This document shows, in pieces, positions 51,380-63,819 of a stretch of 64,000 nucleotides of DNA; the stretch's first letter is position 1; every line of letters starts with the position of its first letter. A model generated the notes under the pieces. It ran no database searches, was not told the DNA's origin, and was given only the letters and a program-made list of their open reading frames with translations. The position numbers and the translations under genes are program-made. Source of the DNA: Albula goreensis (Eukaryota; Chordata; Actinopteri; Albuliformes; Albulidae). The DNA lies in NCBI GenBank assembly GCA_022829145.1, contig CM040753.1, positions 782,501 through 846,500 of the forward strand. The letters are read 5' to 3'.

Positions 51380-54300
51380 GTAAGACGTCAAGGAATCCTG
51401 GAAACACAGCTGCGTTCTGAGTCTGTCAGACTAAAGCCGGGTTTAAGCCTACCACCGGCGTACAGACGTGCATTTCGAAAACGTGACTCAGAAGGCACTT
51501 GGTGTTCATTACCGTTTCCCCGTACTGCCTGACCTGACGTGCTGTAACGGTGTGGGTTCACACGACCCTGTGTCGTTGAACACGAACTGACAGCTGTATA
51601 GTTACGATAGTTATCGAGGTGATACTGGCACTGGTATAGTTTAGCGCTAGCGTTTGCTAACTCAACTTTACCTCCTTCCCTCAATGAACTCGTGTTCATC
51701 GTAGTAGTGCTGATTCCGAGGCGGACAGGCCCAGTGCGCAGCATTATTTAGAAATCGGACATCGTCAACTGAAAGAGCAAATCTGTTACTGGGGCTGAAA
51801 TTCGTGAGAACAGAGAACCTGCTTGTTAAAAGTTAACACGAATAGATTTACTACTAAAGTTGTACAACATAATAACTTTAATAAATGAGCTACACCACAG
51901 TAGCACGTTACCAGTTGGAGAGTTTACATGCTTGTTGACTTGCAAGATTGATTTTGCTGTTATTTGCTTATGTACACAGCTTGTGCCTCAGATATCAGCC
52001 GCCCGTTCCCTCCTGTCTCAGACAGCTGGGCATGTAGCTGGACTCACCCGCTTTGCTACATAGCTAGCCACCTGGCTAAAGCGGGAGGTGGATGGCGAAT
52101 ACAGGGAAACCAGATGATCCTCATGCCCTCTTCGGCTTTTCACCTCATGAGTCGCTACATTTTGAAATTTGAAGTGTCTGAAATGCTTCCAAAATATAGT
52201 TAGATATGTGTTGTTCTCTTGTTTAAACCAACTCATGTATTTCTGAAGTCAAGTCATTTTTAATATTCTGTCGCAGTTCTATTTACAAACATGCAAGGCA
52301 ACTGAAGCTTAGAGTCGATTAGTGGAAAAACGAAAGCTTAATGTCGGAAGGGTAGGTATGTCACCTGGCAGCTTTCTCGTTGGTGGGTCCCATATTTACA
52401 AAGAAATGGCCATAAAGAGCACAGACCCTCGATCCTTACGGGCCTCGGTGCTGTACTCTGATCCCATTCGAATAAAATGACTTGAGATGCAGCTGCACCG
52501 CTGCGCAGCGCAGACACCAGCTTTATTTTCTCCCCCTGAATGGTTGTTCCAAATGCATAATTTTATCTCGTCTGTTCAAGATTAAAATCAGTTTTAAAGG
52601 TAAGTAGTTCAGGTTTTTTTGGTCACCTCTAATGGCCTATAGAGCTCCTATGTTGAAATGAAGTCAATGTCTGTGTGAGGATATTAAATCTTTAGCTGTA
52701 TTTTTTCTGAAGATCTGCATGTTTAGAAAGTCAGCTCAGAGTATCCCTGAGAAATGCTAATTTAAGCATTTCTGAAACGGACATCCTTATCTTAGTAAGA
52801 GACACATCTGTCCCATTTCTTTAATAATTTGGGCAGGGGACTGGCTGTGCAGTGTTTCATTAAAACCACAATCTAGCAAGTGTGTTAGCCATTTGTTAGT
52901 TACTCTTTCCTCAGTGTTGTGTAGGTGGGACTGCCAAAAGAATTGTCTGTTCAGAGCTGAATAAGTCTGTGCTGACCCTTCTGGGATATTTATCAGCACA
53001 GTCAAAAGTCTCAGTTTTTGTGCTCTTAATCCAGAAACCCCGGATCATGTTTAACCCTAAGGCTGGGAAGGTTTGATTTGTATGAGCGCTAAATCAGGTA
53101 ATGCAGCTCATTAAAGGAGACCCTCTGTGTAGCCATAGCTATGGTCAGCTCAGACACCGGCAAACACTTCAGCTTGAGCTGCTTCCCTTTTTCCTTTTCT
53201 TTCCCTGTGGACTTAAACATGTCTGTTTTAAAAGGAGCTTCATCTCAGCCCAGGTCTGTGTTTTGACCTTGTATGCAGCTGATTAAAACTTTTCCTTCAC
53301 AAGTTTCTCTTGTTGCTCCATAATATAAAGGGCATCTAACCCAAACTGTAGCTCAGCTCTGTGGATAAGAGCGTGTCAAACTGCCCGCCGCTCAGGCCAG
53401 GCCTGATAGATCTGAGTCTTCCCTCGCCCCGCAGACAGACGGGCCCACAGTTTAGGAAGCAGCTTTCTAACAGGAGCCTTGAAGTGGCAGTATCAGTGAA
53501 CTTCTGGAGCTACTGCCCTTAAAAACACCAACAAGCCTTCAGTCACATAACTACAGTTGCAGTCCGTCCACAGAGGTTAACTGGTGTGACATATTCATTA
53601 GTACATTAAAAACTGATGATTATCTCATCCCTGCCATGCCAGTGTAACTGTGGCTGATGGATTGCTTCCATTAGCAGCTGCTCACTGTTTACCATTCAAA
53701 AACAGGTGGCCAGAGAGAGGCAGGTGGACGCGTTTAGGGAGCGTGTGCCGCCAGGTTACGCGTGTCTCGTCCTGTCGTCAGGGAGGCCAGAGCCACATGC
53801 GTGATTGATTTTTGACTCTGTATTTTGCTGCAGCTTCAGGGTGAACTAATCCTGACCACAGAGGAAGCACACAGGGTCTGGGGCTCAGGGTGTGCAGGGG
53901 GCTGGGCCGGGCTGGGCCGGGCCGGGCTGGGCTGGGCCGGGCTGGGCTGGGCTGGGCTCGGCTGGGCCGTCACAGATCATGGCGTATGGGTTAACTTGTG
54001 TCATATTGGTAACATAAAAGCACATATGATGGTTGGTTGGGCCTTGGGTCATGGTACAGGATGTGCAATGACATGTTTCCCAGTTTCAGTCTGTGTTCCC
54101 TGTTGCTAGTTTACCATGACACCGCTAGGGCTCACACAGGGAGGGGCCTTAACTCTGAGCCACATAGCAGCCCCTGTACTGACCCCCCTCTGTCACAGGG
54201 AAAGGAGGGAAGAATCGCAGACGTGGTAAGAATGAGAACGAGTCTGAGAAGAGAGAGCTGGTGTTTAAGGAGGATGGCCAGGGTGAGTATCTCAACAAAA

Positions 54301-56474
54301 TGTTTTAAATCTAAATCAATCGATATCTGTCTACAGCCGGTCAAAGTAAGAGTTTTAACAAGCACCAGGATTGGCTGAAATGCTCCTCCTCCTCCTCTGT
54401 GTCAGAGTACGCCCAGGTGATCAAGATGTTGGGAAACGGCCGGCTAGAGGCCATGTGCTTCGATGGGGTTAAGAGGCTGTGCCACATCAGGGGGAAACTA
54501 CGAAAAAAGGTACCTGAACCCCTGCACCCAAAAACCCTGCATCTGCAAATCCCCTCACTCCATGCCCCTGCACCCCTATGCTGCTTCACCCACGCATGTC
54601 TGCAGCACACCTGAGTCACATACAGACTCAGAAATCCCTGTAAACCTGCACTCGGCTGAGGGCTGAAGTGTGATTTGCTCACTGTGATTATACAGGTGAA
54701 TATTTATTTACTCACTCTGATTACAAAGGTGAATATTTACTGAGAACCTGTTCACCCCCCCGTCACTGCCCCCTCCCCCTCCCTCCCCCTCTCCAGGTGT
54801 GGATAAACACATCAGACATCATTTTGGTGGGACTGCGAGATTATCAGGTGAGTTCATGTCTCCTGGATGAAACTGAAGTCCAGTGTGTTCAGTCTTGAAG
54901 CCTTTTACTACTTTTATAAACCCCAATTTTGAGTACAATTTTCAGATGTTTAGAAAGTGTGATTATACTGGTTTAAGGAATGCAGATATGAAATTTCAGA
55001 CAGAACCACCAACCTCAGGGGTCCCAGTCATTTACCTTAGCCACTAGACTACAGGCTGCCCTTATGAAATATGACATTTCAGACAGTCTCTTCCTAGTTT
55101 AGAGTATAACGGAGCGTCTCTGCTCTCCTTTCAGGATAACAAGGCCGATGTCATTCTGAAGTACAACGCAGACGAGGCCAGGAGTCTGAAGGCGTATGGA
55201 GAGCTTCCCGAGCACGGTGAGAACTCTTTAAAAATGTGCTTTAAAGTAGAACGGCACTTATCAGTTTGCACAGAATAAACACGACACAACAGCAGGAGAA
55301 ACTATGCAAAGCCTCCAGACACTGAGCCGTAGGGCTGTTGCTGAGCACTGGCAACATCTGTGTGAATGTACTGTGCGTTATGTCATGTGCTCCTTACAAA
55401 CACACACACACATCCGTGCTATGGAAAACACACACATGCATGCACAAAAGCATTCATACATACACACACTGATAATAGCTTGTGGCTATTCTTGCATGCA
55501 TAAGTTTCAGGTCTTTAAACTTGTACCATTTTGTCCTGCCATCCTTTTCATTCTCTTGCTTTTTCATGCTCCTCCGTTAGCTAAAATCAACGAGACGGAC
55601 ACGTTCGGCCCTGGCGATGACGATGAGATTCAGTTTGACGACATCGGAGATGACGACGAGGACATCGATGATGTGAGTACTTATGGCTGCTGTGGCGCAC
55701 TGAGCTAGCAGATTCGGAGTGGGGGCCGTAGCTAGCGCGCTGTGCTGCAGATTCGGCAGCTTATGCGGCACTGTGCTAGCAGATTCGGGGGCCGTGCTAG
55801 CGCTGTGCTAGCAGCGCCGTAGCTGTGCTGTGCTAGCAGATTCGGAGTGGGGGCCGTAGCTACGCGCTGTGCTAGCAGATTCGGAGTGGGGGCCGTAGCT
55901 ACGCTGTGCTAGCAGATTCGGAGTGGGGCCGTAGCTAGCGTGCTGTGCTAGCAGATTCGTAGTGGGGCCGTAGCTGGGTGCTAGCAGATTCGGAGTGGGG
56001 GCTGTAGCTAGCGCGCTGTGCTAGCAGATTCGGAGTGGGGGCCGTAGCTAGTGTGCTGTGCTAGCAGATTCGGAGTGGGGGCTGTAGCTAGTGCGCTGTG
56101 CTAGCAGATTCGGAGTGGGGGCCGTAGCTAGCCGCGCTGTGCTAGCAGATTCGGAGTGGGGGCCGTAGCTAGCGCGCTGTGCTAGCAGATTCGGAGTGGG
56201 GGCCGTAGCTAGCGTGCTGTGCTAGCAGATTCGGAGTGGGGGCTGTAGCTAGCGCGCTGTGCTAGCAGATTCGGAGTGGGGCCCGTAGCTTAGTGCGCGC
56301 ACTGTGCTAGCAGACTCAGTCTAGGTTTATACAACCATCGGTTTATAAGCATTTTGGTGCATATACACTGATTTTACCAGACAGTGGAATAGTATCAGAT
56401 GAATGATTGCTTTGCAGCTGACTCTGTTGCTAGGACTGACTGACATGTCTCTCCCCTCCTCCAATCAGATCTAA
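51364..56474 (+). CDS. eif1ax: eif1ax: translation initiation factor eIF1A, 7 coding exons, 144 aa
   Basis: eIF1A binds the A site of the 40S subunit and supports scanning, ternary-complex recruitment and start-codon selection. Exons: 51364-51379, 54199-54282, 54406-54509, 54797-54847, 55135-55216, 55581-55672, 56469-56474. The total is 435 bp = 144 codons plus stop, as in human. Seen: basic N-terminal tail [18 protein letters not shown], the OB-fold core with [39 protein letters not shown] and ILVGLRDYQ, then the acidic tail [14 protein letters not shown]. The sequence is essentially the vertebrate one; no pseudogene sign, all GT-AG introns. The autosomal or sex-linked paralogue cannot be decided, but synteny favours eif1ax. 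Intron 1 is 2.8 kb; intron 6 carries a 40-bp minisatellite. Confidence 0.97.
53889..53967 (+). repeat. GGGCTGGGCC array in eif1ax intron 1
   Basis: About 14 five-base units GGGCT/GGGCC. G-runs could fold as quadruplex in the eif1ax pre-mRNA. Confidence 0.8.
54199..54282 (+). CDS. eif1ax: eif1ax coding exon 2
   Basis: Encodes [20 protein letters not shown] and then LVFKEDGQ. Acceptor CTGTCACAG, donor G/GTGAGT. Confidence 0.96.
54406..54509 (+). CDS. eif1ax: eif1ax coding exon 3
   Basis: Encodes [20 protein letters not shown] followed by [15 protein letters not shown], most of the OB-fold strands 1-3. Acceptor CTCTGTGTCAG, donor AAG/GTACCT, phase 0. Confidence 0.96.
54797..54847 (+). CDS. eif1ax: eif1ax coding exon 4
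   Basis: Seventeen residues, [17 protein letters not shown]. Strong pyrimidine tract and CAG acceptor; donor CAG/GTGAGT, phase 0. Confidence 0.96.
55005..55063 (-). repeat. tRNA-derived SINE head fragment in eif1ax intron 4
   Basis: Minus strand reads CTGTAGTCTAGTGGCTAAGG, then AAATGACTGGGACC and GGTTGGTGGTTC: A-box-like and B-box-like blocks at tRNA spacing, as in widespread fish SINEs. Only the head is present. Confidence 0.65.
55135..55216 (+). CDS. eif1ax: eif1ax coding exon 5
   Basis: Encodes [20 protein letters not shown] followed by YGELPEH. Acceptor CTCCTTTCAG, donor G/GTGAGA. Confidence 0.96.
55581..55672 (+). CDS. eif1ax: eif1ax coding exon 6 (acidic tail)
   Basis: Encodes [20 protein letters not shown] followed by [11 protein letters not shown]. 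The acidic C-terminal tail binds eIF5B. Acceptor CCGTTAG, donor GAT/GTGAGT; the tandem array of intron 6 begins about 30 bases after the donor. Confidence 0.96.
55700..56310 (+). repeat. 40-bp minisatellite in eif1ax intron 6
   Basis: About 15 units of GTGCTAGCAGATTCGGAGTG and GGGGCCGTAGCTAGCGCGCT. Each unit has two to three CTAG palindromes (GCTAGC). Starts 30 bases after the exon 6 donor. Confidence 0.92.
56469..56474 (+). CDS. eif1ax: eif1ax last coding exon (Ile and stop)
   Basis: Acceptor CTCCAATCAG then ATC TAA, giving the final isoleucine of the DIDDI end. The rest of the exon is 3' UTR. Confidence 0.9.
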   Translation: M

Positions 56475-56759
56475 AGGACTCTTGCCTGCCCCGCCCACCC
56501 CGTATTCTACAACTCACAGCGGAGGATGAGCTCTGTGTTCTGGGGAGGAGGCAGCGGCCTGCGCCCCTCTCCCACGGCCCTGAGCAGAGACGTTTTCCTG
56601 CCCCCCCCAGTCAATGGCCAGCCCACGTTCAGGGGCTGCCTCTTGGTTCCACAACATTGTCAGACATGAATATTATTTTTTGTTAACTTTTTAATGTATT
56701 TATATTTTGATTTCACATTCTGTGAAATTTAGGGTCAAATGCAGAATACCTGGATTTAC

Positions 56760-56765
56760 AATAAA
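56760..56765 (+). terminator. eif1ax: eif1ax poly(A) signal
   Basis: AATAAA about 285 bases after the stop codon in an A/T-rich 3' UTR, followed by a GT-rich stretch (TTGTAAGTGTGGG), a normal mammalian-type signal. Confidence 0.75.
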
Positions 56766-57059
56766 AAAGAAACATTAAACCATTGTAAGTGTGGGCTGCC
56801 TTTATTGTCTGTTATTGAAGTTTACCCTGTAGGTTCATCCGCAGGTCACATTACATTTTTACTCTGCTCATTTAACATCTTGTTACAATATCTCTTGTAT
56901 TTGATTTAAAAATCACATACAGTAATGCATGTGAAGTAAAACATTTGTGGAACATAATTAGACATTGTCTGCCATGCACTTCCTTACCTACAGCCCCTGG
57001 CCTCTGGCCTCTGGCCTCTGGGCTATGTTACGGTGCCATAGATATAACAGTTCTGCCCC

Positions 57060-57430
57060 CAGCTCTCTGGGCCTCAGCTGCTTCTCTCTGTGCTTTCTGC
57101 CCCCAGCTTTCTGCCCCCAGCTGCTTCTCTCTGTGCTTTCTGCCCCCAGCTGCTTCTCTCTGTGCTTTCTGCCCCCAGCTGCTTCTCTCTGCTTTCTGCC
57201 CCAGCTCTCTGGGCCTCAGCTGCTTCTCTCTGTGCTTTCTGCCCCCAGCTGCTTCTCTGTGCTTTCTGCCCCCTGCTTTCTGCCCCCAGCTGCTTCTCTC
57301 TGTGCTTTCTGCCCACAGCTTTCTGCCCCCAGCTGCTTCTCTCTGTGCTTTCTGCCCCCAGCTTTCTGACCCCCAGCTGCTTCTCTCTGTGCTTTCTGCC
57401 CCCAGCTGCTTCTCTCTGTGCTTTCTGTAG
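57060..57430 (+). repeat. 29-bp pyrimidine-rich minisatellite downstream of eif1ax
   Basis: About 12 units of CTGCTTCTCTCTGTGCTTTC and TGCCCCCAG, acceptor-like. It lies beyond the eif1ax poly(A) signal, so no transcript is implied. Confidence 0.9.
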
Positions 57431-58724
57431 GTCCAGATTGTTGCATTTCCCTTTCAGTAAAAGTGAAACTCCAACAAAGTTCCATCTTTCCCTTTATTCC
57501 CGAGAGCAGGTGAAACAGTGAATACACTGCATTGTGATTTGTGTGTTTGAAGTAAAACAGACGGCTGATCTTGTTTTTGCTCCTTTGTTTAGATAAGCCT
57601 TGTGTGTGTGAACTCTGATCTTTGTGCAGAGCCCAGCACCAGAGCTCCTCTTAAAAGATCCAGTTTCTGCCCCTGGGGTGTTCCTCTATCATCTGACCAT
57701 TACTTAATCTGATGGTTCTTAAAGTTAAAAATTAAACACGCAAAATTCCTTTTTAGTATACCCTGGAAGAAGTGATATCTAAATTGGTAAGTATTATGTT
57801 CTGGTGTTGCAACTGAGACGGGAATCAATAGACACAATGTCCCCACCTGGTGGCAGCATGGGAAACTGCAGGGCAAAATGGCTGCCTGGTCTCTGGGAGC
57901 TGCGCAGCTGTGGTCGCTGGAGGGCACAGTGTGCTGAAGCAGGGGCTGTGATCTCAGAGCCCGGTCATGCAGAGGGGAGGTGGGACTGCCCTGGACTCAG
58001 AGGGAAACACTGGCATTAAAGCACTGTTAAATGCACTGTGGCATTGAAAGCCAGTCCATGGAGGGCCTGGAGGAACTTCAGACTTGGTTTTTGATGGGTT
58101 TTATTTTTGACTTATGAGTCAAATTATTATAAAATTCTACCTTATGAGTTTCAGACTTGGCTGCAGAAAGATGAGCATGCAATAATGAATTCACTCTTTA
58201 ATCGCTGTGCTTTAATGGAATCTGTGGTTTAAATACTGCGGTGATATCACTGCTGATCAAAATTTGTCTCTGTGTCTCAGACACTACACCCAAAGCAAAG
58301 TGAAACTGAGAAAGCAGCAGCTCGCAGACCTCTTCATGAGCTCAAAGAGAGAAACTGAGCCGTCTCTTAATCTTTCGCAACTAGTATCACTGCTCTCTGT
58401 TTTGTATATTTTTCCCAAGAAAATGGGAGGTGAAATTGGACGCTGGGCCTTCTGCCCCGATGCTGTAGTTTTGTATAGCTGATACCTGTATACCATCTCC
58501 ATGTCAAACGACCATTTGTGACGCTTTCTTTATGAGAATAAAAACTCACTGAGCGCCTCACTGTTAGGCAGACTGTAGAGTCTCTCTGAACCTCAGCCTG
58601 ACAATGGGGACCTACACATGAAGTCTTGACCTGTAAAAATGAGATAAAATTCAGACAACTCATGTTATTCTCTGAATATCACTGTTTAGGCAGTATTTAA
58701 ACAAGGCGACCTAGCTGGAATAGG

Positions 58725-59045
58725 CTGTGTTTGCGCTAATGAAACCGGCCAGACGGACCGGGCTGGAATAGGCTGTGTTTGCGATAATGAAACGGGCCAG
58801 ACAGGCCTGGCTGGAATAGGCTGTGTTTGCGATAATGAAACGGGCCAGACGGACCTGGCTGAAATAGGCTGTGTTTGCGATAATGAAGCGGGCCAGACAG
58901 GCCTGGCTGGAATAGGCTGTGTTTGTGATAATGAAGCGGGCCAGACGGGCCTGGCTGGAATAGGCTGTGTATGCGCTAATGAAGCAGGCCAGACGGGCCT
59001 GGATGGAAATAGGCTGTGTATGCGCTAATGAAGCAGGCCAGACGG
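58725..59045 (+). repeat. ~47-bp minisatellite
   Basis: Seven units of GGCTGGAATAGGCTGTGTTT, GCGATAATGAAACGGGCCAG and ACGGACCT. Intergenic. Confidence 0.9.
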
Positions 59046-60676
59046 ACCTGTCAGCTGAATTTAAACGAGCGGAAACTGCCACATTTCACTCAGTCATCTT
59101 CCACCGTGGAGTTTCACCTTCCTGCTGCATGGGGGACTCCAGGCCTTTGGGTTTAGCAGGTCAAAAGCCTCTCTCCATTCTGGGAAGCCCAGAAGGGGAG
59201 GGCGACTCATGCCTGTGCTGATTGTAGCCTGTATTATTGATGCTGGGGCTGTGACAGACAGGTGCAGCTTGGTCATGGTGCTACAGTAGCTGCTTTTGAG
59301 AGGCGTCTTGGTCAGCATTTTTATCAGCTTTATTTCTGTAGATTTTTGGTGGCACACTGCAACTCTAATGTTTCTGTAAACAATACAGGGAGATTTTCAT
59401 CGTGTTATTATAGCCTAGCCAAGAACCCTGCTGATATATTTTAGTTTCTTATATATCTTCCTGTCCCCATCCGCTAAGAGAATGTTCTTCGTGTCCTTAC
59501 CGCAGTCCCAGGAACACGGCTCTAAGACAGGACAGAATCTGACATCTTACATGTATATAGTTGGATAATTAGGGCCTGCTCTGGCCTCGGGGTTGCCTCG
59601 GCCGGCCGTGCTTGCCGTAGCCTTGCTCATCCGCGGCACGTTTTCAGAGACTCACATGTCCTCCTCCGGCTCTGTCCTCTCTCGCATGATGATAGTCGGA
59701 AAGATGCGCTCCATCGCCCTTACGCTTTGTGCTCTGAAACTGTGTTGGGTTACTGTTGAGTTATTCACGCTTGGAAAGGATGGAAATAAACAGTAACAAC
59801 AGTTACTAAATTATCCTAAGATGTTTTATCTGTGAGAGATCCTATGAGCTGATTAACACATGAGCACAGCTGCAAGGCAAACAAACTGAAATCAAGGCTG
59901 CACTTAGGCACTGGGGTTGTTCGCTGAACATTTTCAGCAAACCGCATACTGGCTGGGTAGACCACTGTGTCTTCGACAGACAGCATGTCTCTTGCCCACA
60001 TCACTTCTGCCTGGACAGACTTTAGCGCAGGCATCGTTGGAGCTCATTGGTGAAATTGGATTAGTTTAAGTGTAAGATTGGTGAAAAACATTTGCATATC
60101 ACGTCATAGGTCAGTGGACAATAATGTATCTCTCAAAACACATGTAAAAGGTAATTAGCCAATACACAATTATCTTCATCTATTAATATTGGATAGCTAT
60201 ATTTAGACCACACATAACCCCGTCTCGTGGTACGGTTACCAATCATTCCACGTGCAGCTGTCATTTTTATTGTGTTCATGCTGTCTGTGATGTAATGCAG
60301 CGCCTGGAGGGTGCTCCTCTGACGCACCAGTTCGTATTTTCATCATCCTGAGAATTTCCGTATTGAAATTTTGACGAAAGGCAAGAGCGCATTGTCGGGT
60401 CTCGCTAAGAGCAATTTTGGATATTAAGACAAAAAAATATATAAAATTCAAAACTGAAAAAAAAAAAAATGTCATACTGACTTCACAGCACTTGAATTCA
60501 CCTGAAATACCCTCCCACTAAGAGCATCTAGAGCGCGCGCATTAGAAGAACCCCCGGGCTCGTTTTGCCCCTCTCCAGTGCTTTATTCAGACGGGACTCT
60601 GCAGTGATGCTGTCTCTTACAGCCTGATTTTGGGGAGCTTTGGAGGTGACATCACGGGTTTTCGGATTACAAGGAA

Positions 60677-60716
60677 ATGGAGCTCACAGTCGAGATAGCA
60701 ACGGACACCTCAGCAG
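60677..60716 (+). CDS. candidate first coding exon of an unidentified gene
   Basis: ATG-led segment encoding MELTVEIATDTSA, then one base and a strong donor GTAAGA (phase 1). The start context is GAAATGG (G at -3, G at +4). The preceding 150 bases are CpG-richer than the surroundings. No later exon is seen in the remaining 3.3 kb. In mammals MAP7D2 lies near EIF1AX and BCLAF3, so a MAP7D2-like gene is one guess, but the 13 residues are not enough to name it. Confidence 0.4.
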
Positions 60717-63379
60717 GTAAGAGTGGATTAACATAAATACCTTCCGTGCTGCGAATTTTACAGGCGATTCACAGTTTCTTCTGTTGCATCCATACAGTCA
60801 GGATGAGTTTTATCCAAGTCCAGGGTCTACGAATTTAAAGCGGCGTTGCTTTACGCATCATTGACGTTTTAAATGTTACATTTACAACCATGGCGTTCTA
60901 ATAACTTCACTTTGCAACATTTCTCCGATGGCAATGTCTACTGGTTGGTATTCCCAGACTTGTGCTCCTGCGCAGGGACTGGAAGTGCGCAGTTCCCTGA
61001 CGCGACCTGACTTACTGATGTTTTCTTCCCACTCTGCTACCAATTTGAATATAACTTCTTAACAGATGTCTTCTTTTGTAAGTAATTATTGGCAGTGAGT
61101 GTGCATTCAGACATGAGTGAATGCGCTTCTTTTATTTGACACACTTTTCATCTGTAATCTGACATTAGTTTTCAACTGCAGGTTGATTCCACCAATTTAT
61201 TACTCTGCTACATGGTCAGCAAATTTAGAGGTTTGAATTAGAACTATTCTAAAATAATAATTTGGCATTTAAGTTCACCTAATACTCCGTAAAACATATA
61301 CATGGCCTATAGGGGTCTTCTGTCCCCTTTGGTGATTGTTCAGAGATTAAACCTGTTTCAAAGGGATATTTAAGAGTAAACTACAGCTGGAATCAGTGCT
61401 GCAACAACCTAAATTTGACGGAATCTTAGTTTCCCATCACTGCATTTACTACACATGCCAGTGGAATCCACTGTGCCCGGCCGCCATTCCGGCTCTCTCC
61501 TGCTCCAGGCTGCTCAGTAAAGATGGTATCTGGTGCGTTCTGATCTGGATTTGGCTGCAGTCTGTTTGTGGAAAACATTGGGCTCCACGAGTTTCCACAT
61601 CCCTGTGCCTCCCTCTTGAGCTCCAGCTGTTGTTTTCAGACATGATGGCTGACCTTTTGCAGTTTAAGCAGGTAAAAGACAGACTTGGGGCCCCGTACAC
61701 CCTCCTGCATGGGGGCTGTCTGTAAACCCCAGCAGAGGGCCAGGCGGGGGTGGGGGTCAGGGCTATGTGACTGTGCATTCAGCTTTCATTATGAGCAAAT
61801 GTGTCCGTTTTAACTGCCTCAGTTACATGATCAGCAATATGCATGAAAGTCCATGTGAATGCACACAATCTAAGCAACAGTTCATCATGCGACACAGATA
61901 ACAAATATCTATTTATATGCATTATTTCCAAAATAACGGGTAATTAAAGAAAACACTGGAAGCGATTGGTTAAAAGCAGAGAATGGAGTAAAACCCAGCA
62001 TACATACAGCCCCACACGTTTGGCACCGCTGCCTGACAGCAAGACCCTCATAAGCCTAAGGTTATATTATGTTATTCTAATGAGGGCATGTGAATGTATA
62101 AGAGTTAGAGTGTGGGGTGCAGTACTGGGGTTTAGTGATACTGCATTAAAAATGTATGAAGTGAGATTGTGGAAAATAAGAGAAGGATGAAGGACAGTGT
62201 GACTTCAGGAGTTCTGTGACAGACAGACAGGCAGACAGGCAGGCAGGCAGGCAGACAGACAGGCAGGCAGGCAGGCAGACAGACATGCAGGCAGACAGAC
62301 AGGCAGACAGACAGGCAGGCAGACAGGCAAGCAGGCATGCAGACATGCAGGCAGGCAGACAGACAGGCAGGCAGGCAAGCAGGCAGACAGGCAGGCAGGC
62401 AGACATGCAGGCAGGCGCAGGGGCCACAGAAACGCTGGGCAGCAGTAAGATGACAGAGGACTCCACATTTTAACAGAGCTGATGGTGGTGTTGCAGCTGA
62501 CTGTTCCACAGGCTTACTGTACATGTTCTCTTACAAGTGTGACTAAAACATAGAATATCTACTATCATATTGATTAAAATTTGACCTTGGAACAATAATG
62601 GAATAAATGTCATGCCTATTTTTGATGGAGGTGAATACATGGTCTTATGAAGTGTATAAAATATGTTTATTTTTATTTTTGCTGAAGGTGAGCTGTGTCA
62701 AACACATCGAATGTTTCATTTTTACTCGGGGACAGTAGACGACCCTGCTGGTGAATAATGAACTGACCTTCAGCCACTGGTGTTTCTGTAGCGCAGTCAC
62801 ACACGGGCAGGACTCCGCACGGGGACTGGGTTCTTGGGAAATCTTCACAAATGTTTTTTTTTCCCCAAAAAAAGCAGAACATGCTGGGCTTTTGTGTGAT
62901 GGATGTTGTTAGAAACGAATATACAGTAAAATGTCAGTTAACACCACATTTACACACCAGACCTCGCTCTGCATAACACACTTCACTGGTTTAATCACGT
63001 GGCTGTTGTGAAAATATTCTCCTTTTTCTCAGGTGTGCTAAAACAGTATTAGCATGGGTGTACCATGCCAGGAGCCTCTGTGGTTATACTTCTCATCCTC
63101 CCCATAGCCATGTTTCAGCCACGCAATAATCAGCTAAAATAAACACTTCTCACAGTGAACAGCATAAAACTGTCCTCTCAGGAGATGCAAGTAAGGAAAA
63201 GAAAATAACAAGGACATGTGAAATTACATGGTTCACTGACCTGGAAGTATGTAGGAAGCGGGACCTTTCTGAGAAATCTGCATTTATTCTCATACGTGAG
63301 TTTTGTGCAGTCATTGTTTTTCTTGAATCTTCTAACTGTGGTACAAACTTTAGGAGAACTCTGCAGGGAGATTTTTTGA
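60717..63379. other. presumed first intron of the unidentified gene
   Basis: If the candidate exon at 60677 is real, this is intron. No further exon with matching phase and good acceptor could be supported. Confidence 0.4.
62218..62418 (+). repeat. (CAGG/CAGA)n tetranucleotide repeat
   Basis: About 49 four-base units mixing GCAG, ACAG and ATGC blocks. Open frames on both strands are repeat artefacts. Confidence 0.93.
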
Positions 63380-63819
63380 CTGCATAACAAGAACAGATTT
63401 TTAGTGAGAATGTACGGCATTCTGCTCCAGCTTCTCGCAGGTTTCTCAGTTTTACATGCAGCCGTGTCAAACAGAATTAACGCCAGTCTTAAATGGACAG
63501 GTAAAATAGCCAGCAACCTGATTTTTGGGGAGAATGGGGCTTCAAAGGTGTCTTCAAATGAAATGTCCAAAAACGAGGTCAAGGGCAAGCACGGGTCAAA
63601 ACCAGAGATCAAAAACAGCACCAAAAACACAATCCAAAAACATCGGTAGGGAAAAGGCAAGGTCTATTGGGCAGGTGAAACAGATCAGTAGTTAGCAATG
63701 AATCAATTAAACAATCAAGCTGTAACAAGGGGACGGGACAAGGACATGCAGGAAATAATTAAGCACAGGCAGGGGAAAACAAAATGAAACAGAACGACAG
63801 TACCCCATTACGACCGCCA
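63380..63819 (-). mobile_element. probable 3' LTR of the same Ty3/gypsy copy
   Basis: Lies directly after the pol stop on the minus strand, where the 3' LTR is expected, and has the T-rich, repetitive prose of fish gypsy LTRs. The left limit is a guess; no partner LTR is in the window, so direct-repeat proof is lacking. Confidence 0.4.

Larger units (their letters stand above)
56800..60520. other. intergenic DNA downstream of eif1ax
   Basis: Apart from the two minisatellites, no gene, RNA or mobile-element signal is seen. Confidence 0.6.

Noticed and set aside
56945-57527. Frames of 134-161 codons with a repeated FCPQLLLS pattern
   Set aside because: They follow the 29-bp minisatellite beyond the eif1ax poly(A) signal.
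62132-62524. Cys/Leu/Pro-rich open frames on both strands
   Set aside because: They read the CAGG/CAGA repeat; low-complexity artefacts.
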